This document shows, piece by piece, positions 1-7,260 of a stretch of DNA of 21,876 bases. The stretch is from an uncultured Blautia sp. (GTDB lineage: Bacteria > Bacillota_A > Clostridia > Lachnospirales > Lachnospiraceae): the NCBI GenBank assembly GCA_905209435.1, contig CAJLTE010000057.1:1-21876 (forward strand), read 5' to 3'. Position 1 is the stretch's first letter. Each line of letters begins with the position of its first letter. Under the pieces are notes generated by a model. It had not been told where the DNA came from and searched no databases. It worked only from the letters and a program-made list of their open reading frames with translations. The translations under genes were made by a program, and so were the position numbers.

Positions 1-13
1 AAATGCCGTATTT

Positions 14-41
14 ATGCGGCTTGTGGCGTTTTGCAAACGCC
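14..41 (+). promoter_or_regulatory. Hairpin just upstream of the symporter gene
   Basis: GGCGTTT at 25-31 and AAACGCC at 35-41 form a perfect 7-bp stem around TGC, preceded by a weaker GCCG/CGGC repeat at 5-20. No T-run follows, so it is not an intrinsic terminator. It could be an operator or a leader hairpin for the serine operon. The window starts too close to tell where transcription begins. Confidence 0.35.
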
Positions 42-76
42 TAGTATAAAAAACACATTGAGAGGAAAAGATTTCT

Positions 77-1315
77 ATGAAGAAAAAAAGTTTTAAATTA
101 GGGCTTGTCCCAAAACTGATCATCGCGATCATCCTTGGTATCCTTTTCGGTCAGTTTCTTCCGGAAGGCTTCTGTCGTTTTGTTGTAACCTTATCCGGAT
201 TTTTCAGCACATTCCTGAAATTCGTCATTCCGATGATGATCCTTGCTTATGTAACCATGGGTATTGCAGACCTTTCACAGGGTGCCGGTAAACTGCTTCT
301 GATCACTGTTGCACTTGCTTACGGTTCCACTCTGATTGCAGGTTCTTCATCCTTCCTGGTAGCTTCCAATCTGTTTCCAAGCTTTATGAGCGCAGGTGCT
401 CTGGACCAGATCGCAGCTACTGCCGATATATCTCTGGAACCATTTTTCTCCATTTCCTTACAGCCGGTTATGGATACGCTTTCTGCTGTTGTACTGGCGT
501 TTATCCTTGGATTATGCCTGTCTTCTATGCGCGGAAAAGAAATTGGAAACAGCTTATACAATGGTGTAAATGATTTTTCCAAAATCATTGATAAAGTTCT
601 TCACACAATCATTATTCCATTGCTGCCACTTTACATTTGCGGAACTTTCACAGATATGACCATCTCCAGCAAAACATTTGCCATTCTTGGTATCCTCTGG
701 AAAGTATTCCTGGTTGTTATCCTGATGCATCTGATCTGCATTTTTATTCAGTTCTGCATTGCAGGCGCAGTCAGCAAGAAAAACCCGTTTACTCTGATCA
801 AGAATCAGATCCCTGGATATGCAACAGCACTTGGAACTCAGTCCTCTGCTGCAACAATCCCGGTTAACCTTCAGTGCGCAGAAGCAGACGGTGTCTGCGA
901 ACAGATCCGTAATTTCGTTGTTCCGCTCTGTGCAAACATCCACATGGCAGGTTCCATGATCACAATTACAGCCTGTGCAACTGCTGTCTGTCTCATGAAC
1001 CAGCTTCCGATCAGCCTTGGAACTGTCATTCCGTTTATCATGACTCTTGGTATTGCAATGGTAGCTTCCCCTGGTGCTCCGGGTGGTTCTATTATGACTG
1101 CTCTGCCATTCCTTTACATGGTATTCGGTGCAGAAGCAGGTGATCCGGACGGTGCCATCTGCGCCATCATGGTAGCTTTGTATATTACTCAGGACTCCTT
1201 TGGAACTGCATGCAATATTTCCGGTGACAATGCCATCGGCGTGATCGTTGATACTATTTATAAGAAATTTATCTTAAAGCCAGACAGTACTCCCACAACT
1301 GCTGATGCAGAATAA
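77..1315 (+). CDS. Dicarboxylate/amino acid:cation (Na+ or H+) symporter, probable serine/threonine uptake
   Basis: A 412-residue multi-span membrane protein of the DAACS (sodium:dicarboxylate symporter) family, which couples import of an acidic or small neutral amino acid to cation entry. Family marks are the serine-rich re-entrant segment with GTQSSAATIP (about residue 250), the small-residue hairpin ASPGAPGGSIMTALP (about 335), and the last core helix with QDSFGTACNISGDN (about 370), whose D-x-x-x-T-x-x-N pattern lines the substrate site in characterised members. The length is normal for the family. The ATG at 77 has an AGAGGAAAAG ribosome site. Only 47 nt separate it from sdaAB, so it probably belongs to the serine dehydratase operon. 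Serine as substrate is inferred from that neighbourhood, because the family also includes glutamate, aspartate and C4-dicarboxylate carriers. Confidence 0.88.
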   Translation: MKKKSFKLGLVPKLIIAIILGILFGQFLPEGFCRFVVTLSGFFSTFLKFVIPMMILAYVTMGIADLSQGAGKLLLITVALAYGSTLIAGSSSFLVASNLFPSFMSAGALDQIAATADISLEPFFSISLQPVMDTLSAVVLAFILGLCLSSMRGKEIGNSLYNGVNDFSKIIDKVLHTIIIPLLPLYICGTFTDMTISSKTFAILGILWKVFLVVILMHLICIFIQFCIAGAVSKKNPFTLIKNQIPGYATALGTQSSAATIPVNLQCAEADGVCEQIRNFVVPLCANIHMAGSMITITACATAVCLMNQLPISLGTVIPFIMTLGIAMVASPGAPGGSIMTALPFLYMVFGAEAGDPDGAICAIMVALYITQDSFGTACNISGDNAIGVIVDTIYKKFILKPDSTPTTADAE

Positions 1316-1362
1316 CAGTACAGATTACTGTAAGGCAAATAAACTACAGGAGAACGAACAAT

Positions 1363-2031
1363 ATGTCATTTATCAGTGCATTTGATGTAATGGGGCCAAA
1401 CATGATCGGCCCTTCAAGTTCACATACCGCAGGCGCAGCACGCATTTCCTATCTTGCCCAGAAAATGATCGAAGGCCCATTAAAAAGAGCCAACTTCATC
1501 CTGTACGGCTCTTTTGCCAAAACCTACCGCGGACACGGTACAGACCGTGCCCTGCTTGGCGGTATCATGGGATTTTCTACAGATGATATGCGCATTCGGA
1601 ATTCTTTTGATATTGCTCATGAAAAAGGTCTGGAGTTCTCTTTTACTCCGAATGAGCAGGAAACAGATATTCACCCAAACACTGTAGATATCTGCATGGA
1701 AAATGAAAAAGGTCAAAAAATGACTGTACGCGGCGAATCCCTGGGTGGTGGCAAGGTCCGCATCGTAGAGATCAACCATGTACAGGTAGACTTTACAGGT
1801 GAATACAGTGCGGTAATCGTTATTCATCAGGATACTCCGGGCGTTGTAGCATATATTACCAAATGCCTGAGTGACCGTAATATTAACATTGCATTTATGC
1901 GTCTCTTCCGCGAAGGCAAGGGCGATATCGCCTACACGATCGTTGAATCTGACGGTAAACTTCCGGAAAACATTGTTCCTGCCATCCGTGAAAACCCAAA
2001 TATTCATGAAGTAATGATCGTACAGATGTAA
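1363..2031 (+). CDS. sdaAB: L-serine dehydratase, iron-sulfur-dependent, beta subunit
   Basis: This 222-residue subunit works with the alpha subunit encoded just downstream to convert L-serine to pyruvate and ammonia, using an oxygen-sensitive [4Fe-4S] cluster rather than PLP. The N-terminal two thirds is the beta domain, with the hallmark GPNMIGPSSSHTAGAARI near residue 11 and RGHGTDRALLGG near residue 55. The C-terminal 75 residues (from about 147, SAVIVIHQDTPGVVAYI) form an ACT domain, as in the two-subunit Bacillus/Clostridium enzymes. The ATG follows an AGGAGA ribosome site. The gap to sdaAA is 18 nt, so the two are co-transcribed. Confidence 0.95.
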   Translation: MSFISAFDVMGPNMIGPSSSHTAGAARISYLAQKMIEGPLKRANFILYGSFAKTYRGHGTDRALLGGIMGFSTDDMRIRNSFDIAHEKGLEFSFTPNEQETDIHPNTVDICMENEKGQKMTVRGESLGGGKVRIVEINHVQVDFTGEYSAVIVIHQDTPGVVAYITKCLSDRNINIAFMRLFREGKGDIAYTIVESDGKLPENIVPAIRENPNIHEVMIVQM

Positions 2032-2049
2032 AGAAAGGAGGATTTTATC

Positions 2050-2919
2050 ATGGATTTTAAAAATGCAAATGAACTCTTAGCACTCTGTGAAGAAAAAAAT
2101 CTTCCTGTCTCAGAGATTATGCGTATCCGTGAGATTGAGCTTGGCGAAACTGCTGCTGAGATCGTTAATAAAAAAATGGCGCGGGTACTGGAAATCATGA
2201 AAGATGCCGCATTCTCTCCGATCAAACAGCCAGTGAAATCTATGGGTGGTCTAATCGGCGGTGAAGCCAGAAAACTGAGTCTCCATGCTCAGAACAATGA
2301 GGGGCTGTGCGGTGATCTGCTTCAAAAAGCAATCACTTATGCAATGGCTACTCTGGAAACCAATGCTTCCATGGGCCTGATCGTTGCTTCTCCTACTGCC
2401 GGTTCTGCCGGAATTGTTCCGGGGCTGATGCTGGCGATGCAGGAACATTATCAGTTCTCTGATGAAAAAATCATCCAGGCCTTATTTAATGCAAGTGCCA
2501 TCGGATATCTGGCAATGCGAAATGCAACAGTTGCAGGTGCTGTCGGCGGATGTCAGGCTGAAGTTGGTGTTGCATCTGCCATGGCAGCTTCTGCTGCTGT
2601 AGAACTGATGGGCGGCACTCCAAAAGAATGTACTTATGCTGCATCTACTGTTCTTATGAACATGCTTGGTCTGGTATGTGATCCGGTCGGCGGTCTGGTA
2701 GAATACCCATGCCAGAACAGAAATGCTGCCGGAGTAGCAAACGCCATCATTGCTGCAGAAATGGCCCTTGCCGGAATCCCACAGCTGATTCCACTGGATG
2801 AAATGATCCAGACAATGCTTACAGTAGGTAAGAAACTTCCTGCCGAACTGCGTGAAACCGCCATGGGCGGATGCGCCTCTACACCGTCTGCATGTGAAGC
2901 ATGCCATATGTGCAGCTAG
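2050..2919 (+). CDS. sdaAA: L-serine dehydratase, iron-sulfur-dependent, alpha subunit
   Basis: The 289-residue catalytic subunit of the two-part L-serine dehydratase, cytoplasmic partner of SdaAB. Conserved blocks are SPTAGSAGIVPG (about 114), GGCQAEVGVASAMAA (about 166), CDPVGGLVEYPCQNRN (about 210) and a cysteine-rich tail GGCASTPSACEACHMCS. The cysteines in these blocks are the expected ligands of the catalytic [4Fe-4S] cluster. Length is normal. The start has a strong AAGAAAGGAGG site. A branched terminator candidate lies about 100 nt downstream, ending the symporter-sdaAB-sdaAA unit. Deamination of serine feeds pyruvate, which the ilvBN pair in this window can also use. Confidence 0.95.
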   Translation: MDFKNANELLALCEEKNLPVSEIMRIREIELGETAAEIVNKKMARVLEIMKDAAFSPIKQPVKSMGGLIGGEARKLSLHAQNNEGLCGDLLQKAITYAMATLETNASMGLIVASPTAGSAGIVPGLMLAMQEHYQFSDEKIIQALFNASAIGYLAMRNATVAGAVGGCQAEVGVASAMAASAAVELMGGTPKECTYAASTVLMNMLGLVCDPVGGLVEYPCQNRNAAGVANAIIAAEMALAGIPQLIPLDEMIQTMLTVGKKLPAELRETAMGGCASTPSACEACHMCS

Positions 2920-2940
2920 TACATCGATAAGTTAACAAAC

Positions 2941-2981
2941 AAGTCAATGTAATAACCGCTTAAGATTCGCGGTACTGACTT
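2941..2981 (+). other. Two-tier inverted repeat after sdaAA
   Basis: AAGTCA (2941-2946) pairs with TGACTT (2976-2981), and inside it ACCGC (2955-2959) pairs with GCGGT (2969-2973). There is no T-run, so it is not a classical terminator. It may protect the sda mRNA 3' end or simply be chance structure. Confidence 0.3.
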
Positions 2982-3018
2982 ATCCGCAACTTTAAATTTA
3001 TTATATTTATATATGAAG

Positions 3019-3100
3019 AAAGAACTGTTACAAAAATCTTTTCCGGAAATCCTGTGGATTCTGAAGAAGCATCTTCCCTGTAGCAGTTCTTTTTTATTTT
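3019..3100 (+). terminator. Branched intrinsic terminator of the sda operon
   Basis: A 13-bp outer stem is formed by AAAGAACTGTTAC (3019-3031) and GTAGCAGTTCTTT (3080-3092) with one G-T wobble. Small inner hairpins (AATCC/GGATT and GAAG/CTTC) fill the 48-nt interior, and a T-rich run follows. The long interior is unusual for a terminator. It ends about 12 nt before the -35 box of the PadR promoter. Confidence 0.65.
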
Positions 3101-3111
3101 TCAATTTGCTA

Positions 3112-3140
3112 TTGACATTTTGAATCTATATGTATATATT
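3112..3140 (+). promoter_or_regulatory. Near-consensus promoter of the PadR operon
   Basis: TTGACA at 3112-3117, a 17-nt spacer, and TATATT at 3135-3140 give a near-ideal housekeeping promoter. The -10 region and start site lie in an almost pure A/T stretch with interleaved TATATA/ATATAT repeats. PadR regulators commonly bind AT-rich inverted repeats over their own promoters, so autorepression is plausible, but no exact operator can be drawn. Confidence 0.75.
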
Positions 3141-3182
3141 TTATATATAATTATTTTACATATTAACACAGGAGGTGATTCT

Positions 3183-3500
3183 ATGTATTATCCTGTATCT
3201 GCATTGTTGATCGAGTTTCTGATCCTATCGATCGTGGACTCGCAGGATTCTTACGGATACGAAATCAGCCAGACCATTAAAATTGTAGCGGACATCAAAG
3301 AGTCTACTTTATACCCGATTCTGAAAAAACTGGAAAAAAGCGGCTACGTAACCACTTATTCTCAGGAATTTCAGGGACGTAAGCGTAAATATTATTCCAT
3401 CACAGAGTCCGGGAAAGAACAGCTAGTCTTTCTCCATCAGGAATGGAACAGCTATCGTGATACCATTGACGGGATCATTGAAGGGAGGATAAGAAATTGA
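3183..3500 (+). CDS. PadR-family transcriptional regulator
   Basis: A 105-residue winged-helix repressor. The N-terminal half is the PadR DNA-binding domain, with SYGYEISQTIK (helix 2) followed by the recognition part ESTLYPILKKLEKSGYV, and the wing GRKRKYYSITESG. The short C-terminal helix (EQLVFLHQEWNSYRDTIDGI) should mediate dimerisation, as in small PadR-s2 members. The ATG at 3183 is chosen because a strong AGGAGGTGAT site sits at 3170-3179. A TTG-initiated extension to 3120 would begin inside the promoter. The stop overlaps the next start by 4 nt (TTGA), so it is translationally coupled to the DUF1700 gene. PadR genes beside DUF1700 and DUF4097 genes are a recurrent Firmicute arrangement. 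Confidence 0.92.
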   Translation: MYYPVSALLIEFLILSIVDSQDSYGYEISQTIKIVADIKESTLYPILKKLEKSGYVTTYSQEFQGRKRKYYSITESGKEQLVFLHQEWNSYRDTIDGIIEGRIRN

Positions 3501-4081
3501 CGAAAGAACAATATATGACTCAATTAAAAAAGCATCTGCGCCGTCTTCCGAAGCAGGATTATGATGACGCCATTGAATATTTTGAAGAATATTTTGGCGA
3601 AGCGGATGAGGCCGGCCAGCAGAAATTAATGGAAGAACTTGGCTCGCCTAAAGAAGCTGCCAGGGATTTGATTGCCAATTTGCTGGATAAAAAGCTGGAC
3701 GAGGAAGCAGATCATTCACGACCAATTCGGAAAGGTACATTGAAGATTGCCCTGCTTGCTGTCTGTGCAGCACCAATTGCAGTTCCTCTGCTGGCAGCAT
3801 TGTTCGCTGTGCTGTTAAGCGTTGCAATCTGTATGTTTGCCGCATACTTATGTATCTTTGCATTTGCACTGAGTGCTTTTCTTATAGGTGCAAAGCTTTT
3901 TGTACGCGGAATTGTTGCTGTCCCATTCTCAGCTTCCGGAAGTTTCATCCTTCTTGGTCTCGGACTTCTGGGCGTCGGACTGAGCATTCTGCTCTGTATC
4001 CTCGGAATTTATCTGTGCAAATGGACCTGCCTTCTGTTTGCAAGAATGGCTCAGCTTCTTATAAGAAGAAAGAGAGGTTAA
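3497..4081 (+). CDS. DUF1700 (HAAS-type) membrane protein
   Basis: A 194-residue protein. Residues 1-70 are a soluble helical domain typical of DUF1700/HAAS proteins: an L-x-x-LP segment (KKHLRRLPKQDYDDAIEYF), a run of acidic and aromatic residues (EYFGEADEAG), and ELGSPKEAARDLIANLL. Residues about 77-185 hold roughly four hydrophobic spans, then a basic tail RRKRG. Translation starts at TTG 3497, inside the stop of padR, with GGGAGG 8-12 nt upstream. The family is thought to act as a membrane-bound sensor or anti-regulator working with PadR, but its ligand is unknown. It sits 6 nt from the downstream DUF4097 gene, making one three-gene operon. Confidence 0.88.
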   Translation: MTKEQYMTQLKKHLRRLPKQDYDDAIEYFEEYFGEADEAGQQKLMEELGSPKEAARDLIANLLDKKLDEEADHSRPIRKGTLKIALLAVCAAPIAVPLLAALFAVLLSVAICMFAAYLCIFAFALSAFLIGAKLFVRGIVAVPFSASGSFILLGLGLLGVGLSILLCILGIYLCKWTCLLFARMAQLLIRRKRG

Positions 4082-4087
4082 TCTATT

Positions 4088-5110
4088 ATGAAAAATCACA
4101 AAACCAGAAAATTTCTCATGACCGGCACTGTTCTCTGTGCTCTCGGACTCGTTCTCTTTGGCTCAGGAATTGCAGCCGGCGGTAAAGACTATATTGCTAA
4201 TACTGACCTGAACTCCTATAACGGTTCCACCTCAACCAAAGATGATGGCAGCCACGCTGTTCTGAAAAAAACGAAAATCGATTCCTTCAGCAACCTGAAT
4301 GTAGATTTCAAACACATTGATCTGGCAGTCAAGGAATCCGAGGATGATAATTTCTACCTTTCTTACAATGTTGAGACAACGAAAGGAATTGTCCCGGTTT
4401 CCTGGCAGGTAGATAACGGAACGCTGAATCTGGCAGAGTCAAATGGACATGTGTCTTCCGAATATGTCCACATCGATGTTGCTTTTCTCAAAGACCTTCT
4501 GACTGTCCGTCATTTCTCTGATAACACATCCGAAAATCGGACTAATCAGGTTATTGTTTATATTCCGCATGATCAGAAACTTAATACCTTGTCCTGTCAG
4601 CTGACTGAAGGTGATATGGAACTTACTGCTCTGACCTGTCAGAACCTCAACGTACAGGTAAATCTTGGCGATCTCACACTGGAAGATCTGAATGTTGCAA
4701 ATGTTTCTGTCACAGATAAAGAAGGAGATATTTCTATATCAGAGAGCACTATGTCTAACCTGAAACTTAATGCTTCCCTTGGTGATCTGGACATTGATTC
4801 TTCCAGCTTTACAGACAGTACATTTTCACTATCTGAAGGAGATACAACCGGAACCGATGTTACTTTTTATAAGAACTGCCAGATTACTTCAAAAATGGGG
4901 GACATTGATCTGACTCTTCCGGAAAACAGCCTTGATGATCTGACTTTGAGTCTGGATACAAACATGGGAGATATTAATGTTCCTGATAAACTGAATGGGA
5001 AACTTGTTTCTACAGACGATGAAAGCACATTTGAAAAAAATGCCTCTTCCATACAGAATCATTTGAGTATTCAGTCCGATGATGGTGATATCAGCATTGA
5101 TCCCTCATAA
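4088..5110 (+). CDS. DUF4097-type beta-repeat protein, membrane-anchored
   Basis: This 340-residue protein begins with a short basic stretch and one hydrophobic span (about residues 9-30) without a lipobox cysteine, so it is probably an uncleaved anchor with the rest outside the cell. The remainder is a degenerate beta-strand repeat of the DUF4097/adhesin-like type. A G-D turn recurs about every 20 residues and alternates between EGD and LGD/MGD forms (EGDMEL, LGDLTL, EGDISI, LGDLDI, EGDTTG, MGDIDL, MGDINV, DGDISI), consistent with rungs of a beta-helix. It is the last gene of the PadR operon. In other Firmicutes such trios respond to cell-envelope stress, but the function here is not shown by the sequence. 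An inverted-repeat terminator follows. Confidence 0.85.
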   Translation: MKNHKTRKFLMTGTVLCALGLVLFGSGIAAGGKDYIANTDLNSYNGSTSTKDDGSHAVLKKTKIDSFSNLNVDFKHIDLAVKESEDDNFYLSYNVETTKGIVPVSWQVDNGTLNLAESNGHVSSEYVHIDVAFLKDLLTVRHFSDNTSENRTNQVIVYIPHDQKLNTLSCQLTEGDMELTALTCQNLNVQVNLGDLTLEDLNVANVSVTDKEGDISISESTMSNLKLNASLGDLDIDSSSFTDSTFSLSEGDTTGTDVTFYKNCQITSKMGDIDLTLPENSLDDLTLSLDTNMGDINVPDKLNGKLVSTDDESTFEKNASSIQNHLSIQSDDGDISIDPS

Positions 5111-5190
5111 AACGAAATCTGGCAAATCTTCTGCCAATTCCATGTATAACCAAATTTATATCAAAAAATTCTAACCGAATTTCCCCGTAT

Positions 5191-5250
5191 AAAAAGACTG
5201 CCATGACGCTACACATTTTTATGCTGTGTATCCGACATGACAGTCTTTAT
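5191..5250. terminator. Shared bidirectional terminator between DUF4097 and YczE-like genes
   Basis: AAAGACTGCCATG (5193-5205) pairs with CATGACAGTCTTT (5236-5248) with one mismatch, and an inner TACACA/TGTGTA stem tightens the loop. A T-rich tail follows on the plus strand and the A-run before the stem gives T's on the minus strand, so it can end both convergent genes. Confidence 0.8.
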
Positions 5251-5253
5251 TAT

Positions 5254-5889
5254 TTATTTTCCTATCTTCTCCAGAAGTTTTGAAGTGAAGTGTGTATCAA
5301 AGAACTGTACAAACGGTCCCAGTCCAAATGCACTGACCAGTGTTCCCAGTCCTACAATTCCCCCTGCCAGCCAGCACATCAGTGCACAGAAAGCATCTGT
5401 TACTACCCTGTTCCAGAAATATGGGATTTTTTTCAGTCTCTCTGTCATAATCAGTGACATACTGTCATAAGGTGCAACGCCCTGTTTCGGCAACTGATAC
5501 ATCGACACACCAAAGCTTGTCACTATTACACCGATACATACGATCAGAATTCTCTGCAACAGCTGACCTGGTTCTCCCGCTGCTGAAACAATCAAGTTAT
5601 AAAAAAATGTGACCACATATCCCAGAAGCAATGCATTGACAAAGGTTCCCAGTCCTATCAGCTTCCTTCCTAAAATAAATTCGACTATAAATACGATCGT
5701 ATTAATCATAATCAGAAAAACAGCATACTCAATTCCGGCTCTGTCAGATAGTGCCATCACCATTCCACTGAAAGGATCATTTCCTAATCCCGAAAACTTG
5801 AAGATTGCTATTCCAAGACCCAATATAATATTTCCGATACACATGACGATAACATATTTCCAGTTTATGTTTTTTATCCATTCAATCAT
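5254..5889 (-). CDS. YczE/YitT-like integral membrane protein
   Basis: A 211-residue polytopic membrane protein of the YczE/YyaS (DUF6198-like) family. The signature is the N-terminal ILGLGIAIFKFSGLGNDPFSG (residues 22-42), repeated in weaker form as GVSMYQLPKQGVAPYDSMSL after residue 120 and followed by GLGTLVSAFGLGPFVQFF near the end. The two similar halves suggest internal duplication. About five to six hydrophobic spans are visible. The transported substrate of the family is not established. The start has a GGAGGAGAAAG site and its own promoter (5921-5949). It is monocistronic and convergent with the PadR operon. Confidence 0.85.
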   Translation of the reverse strand: MIEWIKNINWKYVIVMCIGNIILGLGIAIFKFSGLGNDPFSGMVMALSDRAGIEYAVFLIMINTIVFIVEFILGRKLIGLGTFVNALLLGYVVTFFYNLIVSAAGEPGQLLQRILIVCIGVIVTSFGVSMYQLPKQGVAPYDSMSLIMTERLKKIPYFWNRVVTDAFCALMCWLAGGIVGLGTLVSAFGLGPFVQFFDTHFTSKLLEKIGK

Positions 5890-5920
5890 CTCTTTCTCCT
5901 CCGTAAAATCACTTCTTTAT

Positions 5921-5949
5921 ATCATAGCAAAGCTAAAAATACTTTACAA
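5921..5949 (-). promoter_or_regulatory. Promoter of the YczE-like gene
   Basis: On the minus strand TTGTAA (5949-5944), a 17-nt spacer and TATGAT (5926-5921) lie 32 nt before the start codon. Spacing is ideal and each box differs from consensus at one or two positions. Confidence 0.6.
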
Positions 5950-5979
5950 TATCCTTTCTTAAATAAGGCTATTCCAAAT

Positions 5980-6007
5980 TTGCATTTTTTTCAAATAAGT
6001 TTATAAT
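5980..6007 (+). promoter_or_regulatory. Promoter of the PTS IIC gene
   Basis: TTGCAT (5980-5985), 16-nt spacer, TATAAT (6002-6007). The start site is expected near 6014, exactly where the first of two inverted repeats begins. Confidence 0.7.
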
Positions 6008-6013
6008 AAAAGC

Positions 6014-6060
6014 CATGCGTATCCATATGCATGTTGCTGTTCACTTCGTGCACAGTAACA
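6014..6060 (+). promoter_or_regulatory. Two adjacent inverted repeats at the start of the PTS IIC leader
   Basis: CATGCGTAT (6014-6022) and ATATGCATG (6025-6033) form one repeat with a 2-nt centre. TGTTGCTGT (6032-6040) and ACAGTAACA (6052-6060), with inner CAC/GTG, form a second 12-bp hairpin with a TTC loop. They start at the inferred transcription start and end about 20 nt before the ribosome site. No T-run follows. The first is best read as a repressor operator, the second as an RNA hairpin or a second operator. Confidence 0.55.
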
Positions 6061-6092
6061 TATACCCAAAATATAACGAGGAGACACAAATT

Positions 6093-7184
6093 ATGGAAAA
6101 GTTAAAAGCATTTCTCAAGCGTAAAGACATCGAAATTTCTGTAAAACGATATGGAATCGATGCTCTTGGTGCCATGGCACAGGGACTTTTTTGTTCCCTT
6201 CTGATTGGTACCATTATCAATACTCTCGGAACACAGTTCCACATCTCGTTCCTTACCACCGCTGTTGCTACTGTTAATGATACACAGTATACAGTAGGAT
6301 CTCTGGCTTCTGCAATGAGTGGTCCTGCCATGGCAGTTGCCATAGGTTATGCACTTCATTGTCCGCCACTGGTTCTGTTTTCACTGATCACTGTCGGTTT
6401 TGCATCTAATGCACTTGGCGGTGCTGGCGGACCGCTGGCTGTATTATTTGTTGCTATTTTTGCTTCTGAAATCGGAAAAGCAGTTTCCAAAGAAACAAAA
6501 ATTGATATTCTGGTCACTCCACTTGTCACTATCGGCGTAGGTGTAGGTCTTTCTGCATGGTGGGCCCCGGCACTTGGAAGTGCAGCGATGAAAGTAGGAA
6601 ATATTATTATGTGGGCCACCAATCTGCAGCCATTCCTGATGGGAATCCTGGTATCTGTATTTGTTGGTATCGCACTGACTCTGCCTATCTCATCCGCAGC
6701 AATATGCGCTGCACTCGGACTTACCGGTCTTGCAGGAGGAGCTGCTGTGGCTGGATGCAGTGCACAGATGATAGGTTTTGCAGTTATGTCATTCCGCGAA
6801 AATAAATGGGGCGGACTGGTTTCCCAGGGGATCGGAACTTCCATGCTTCAGATGGGAAATATCGTCAAAAATCCACGTATCTGGATCGCACCAATCCTTA
6901 CTTCAGCCATTACCGGACCACTTGCTACCTGTCTGTTTAAACTTCAGATGAACGGTACTCCTGTTTCTTCAGGTATGGGAACCTGCGGTTTTGTAGGTCA
7001 GATCGGTGTTTATACAGGCTGGATGAATGACATTGCTGCGGGAACTAAATCTGCAGTTACAGGTTGGGACTGGGCTGGTCTTCTGCTTATCTCATTTGTC
7101 CTTCCGGCAGTTCTTTGCCCTCTTATCAATCATTTTCTGCGTAAGATTGGATGGGTTAAAGACGGAGATATGACTTTAGAATAA
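6093..7184 (+). CDS. Stand-alone PTS IIC-like membrane protein (PfoR/PTS_EIIC_2 type)
   Basis: A 363-residue membrane protein rich in Gly/Ala and hydrophobic spans, matching the PTS_EIIC_2 / PfoR-like family. The N-terminal block GAMAQGLFCSLLIGTIINTLG, the GFASNALGGAGGPLAVLFVA segment and the C-terminal SGMGTCGFVGQIGVYTGW are characteristic. No IIA or IIB domain is attached and no PTS phosphocarrier gene lies nearby. The protein may therefore be an orphan permease, use IIA/IIB from elsewhere, or act as a sensor as suggested for PfoR. The ATG at 6093 is preferred because CGAGGAGA lies 9 nt upstream. A 26-residue extension to 6015 would be translated from the operator-like repeats and has no ribosome site. 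A strong terminator follows the stop. Confidence 0.85.
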   Translation: MEKLKAFLKRKDIEISVKRYGIDALGAMAQGLFCSLLIGTIINTLGTQFHISFLTTAVATVNDTQYTVGSLASAMSGPAMAVAIGYALHCPPLVLFSLITVGFASNALGGAGGPLAVLFVAIFASEIGKAVSKETKIDILVTPLVTIGVGVGLSAWWAPALGSAAMKVGNIIMWATNLQPFLMGILVSVFVGIALTLPISSAAICAALGLTGLAGGAAVAGCSAQMIGFAVMSFRENKWGGLVSQGIGTSMLQMGNIVKNPRIWIAPILTSAITGPLATCLFKLQMNGTPVSSGMGTCGFVGQIGVYTGWMNDIAAGTKSAVTGWDWAGLLLISFVLPAVLCPLINHFLRKIGWVKDGDMTLE

Positions 7185-7189
7185 TCTTA

Positions 7190-7245
7190 AAGTCCCCTGT
7201 TGCCGATATTCTCTATTTGCTTATCGGCAGCAGGGGACTTATTCT
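7190..7245. terminator. Strong bidirectional terminator between PTS IIC and MFS genes
   Basis: AAGTCCCCTGTTGCCGATA (7190-7208) pairs with TATCGGCAGCAGGGGACTT (7222-7240) through 19 bp with one G-T wobble and a 13-nt loop. Flanking A and T tracts allow termination in both directions. The AAGTCCCC...GGGGACTT core recurs at 21186-21232. Confidence 0.85.
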
Positions 7246-7260
7246 TTCTATATATTTATT

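Noticed and set aside
554..943. Open frame antisense to the symporter gene
   Set aside because: Cysteine-rich shadow frame with no ribosome site, lying fully inside a clear coding gene.
3120..3182. TTG-initiated extension of PadR
   Set aside because: It begins between the -35 and -10 boxes, so it would not be in the transcript.
6015..6092. 26-residue N-terminal extension of the PTS IIC protein
   Set aside because: It would be encoded by the inverted repeats at the transcription start and has no ribosome site; the ATG at 6093 has one.
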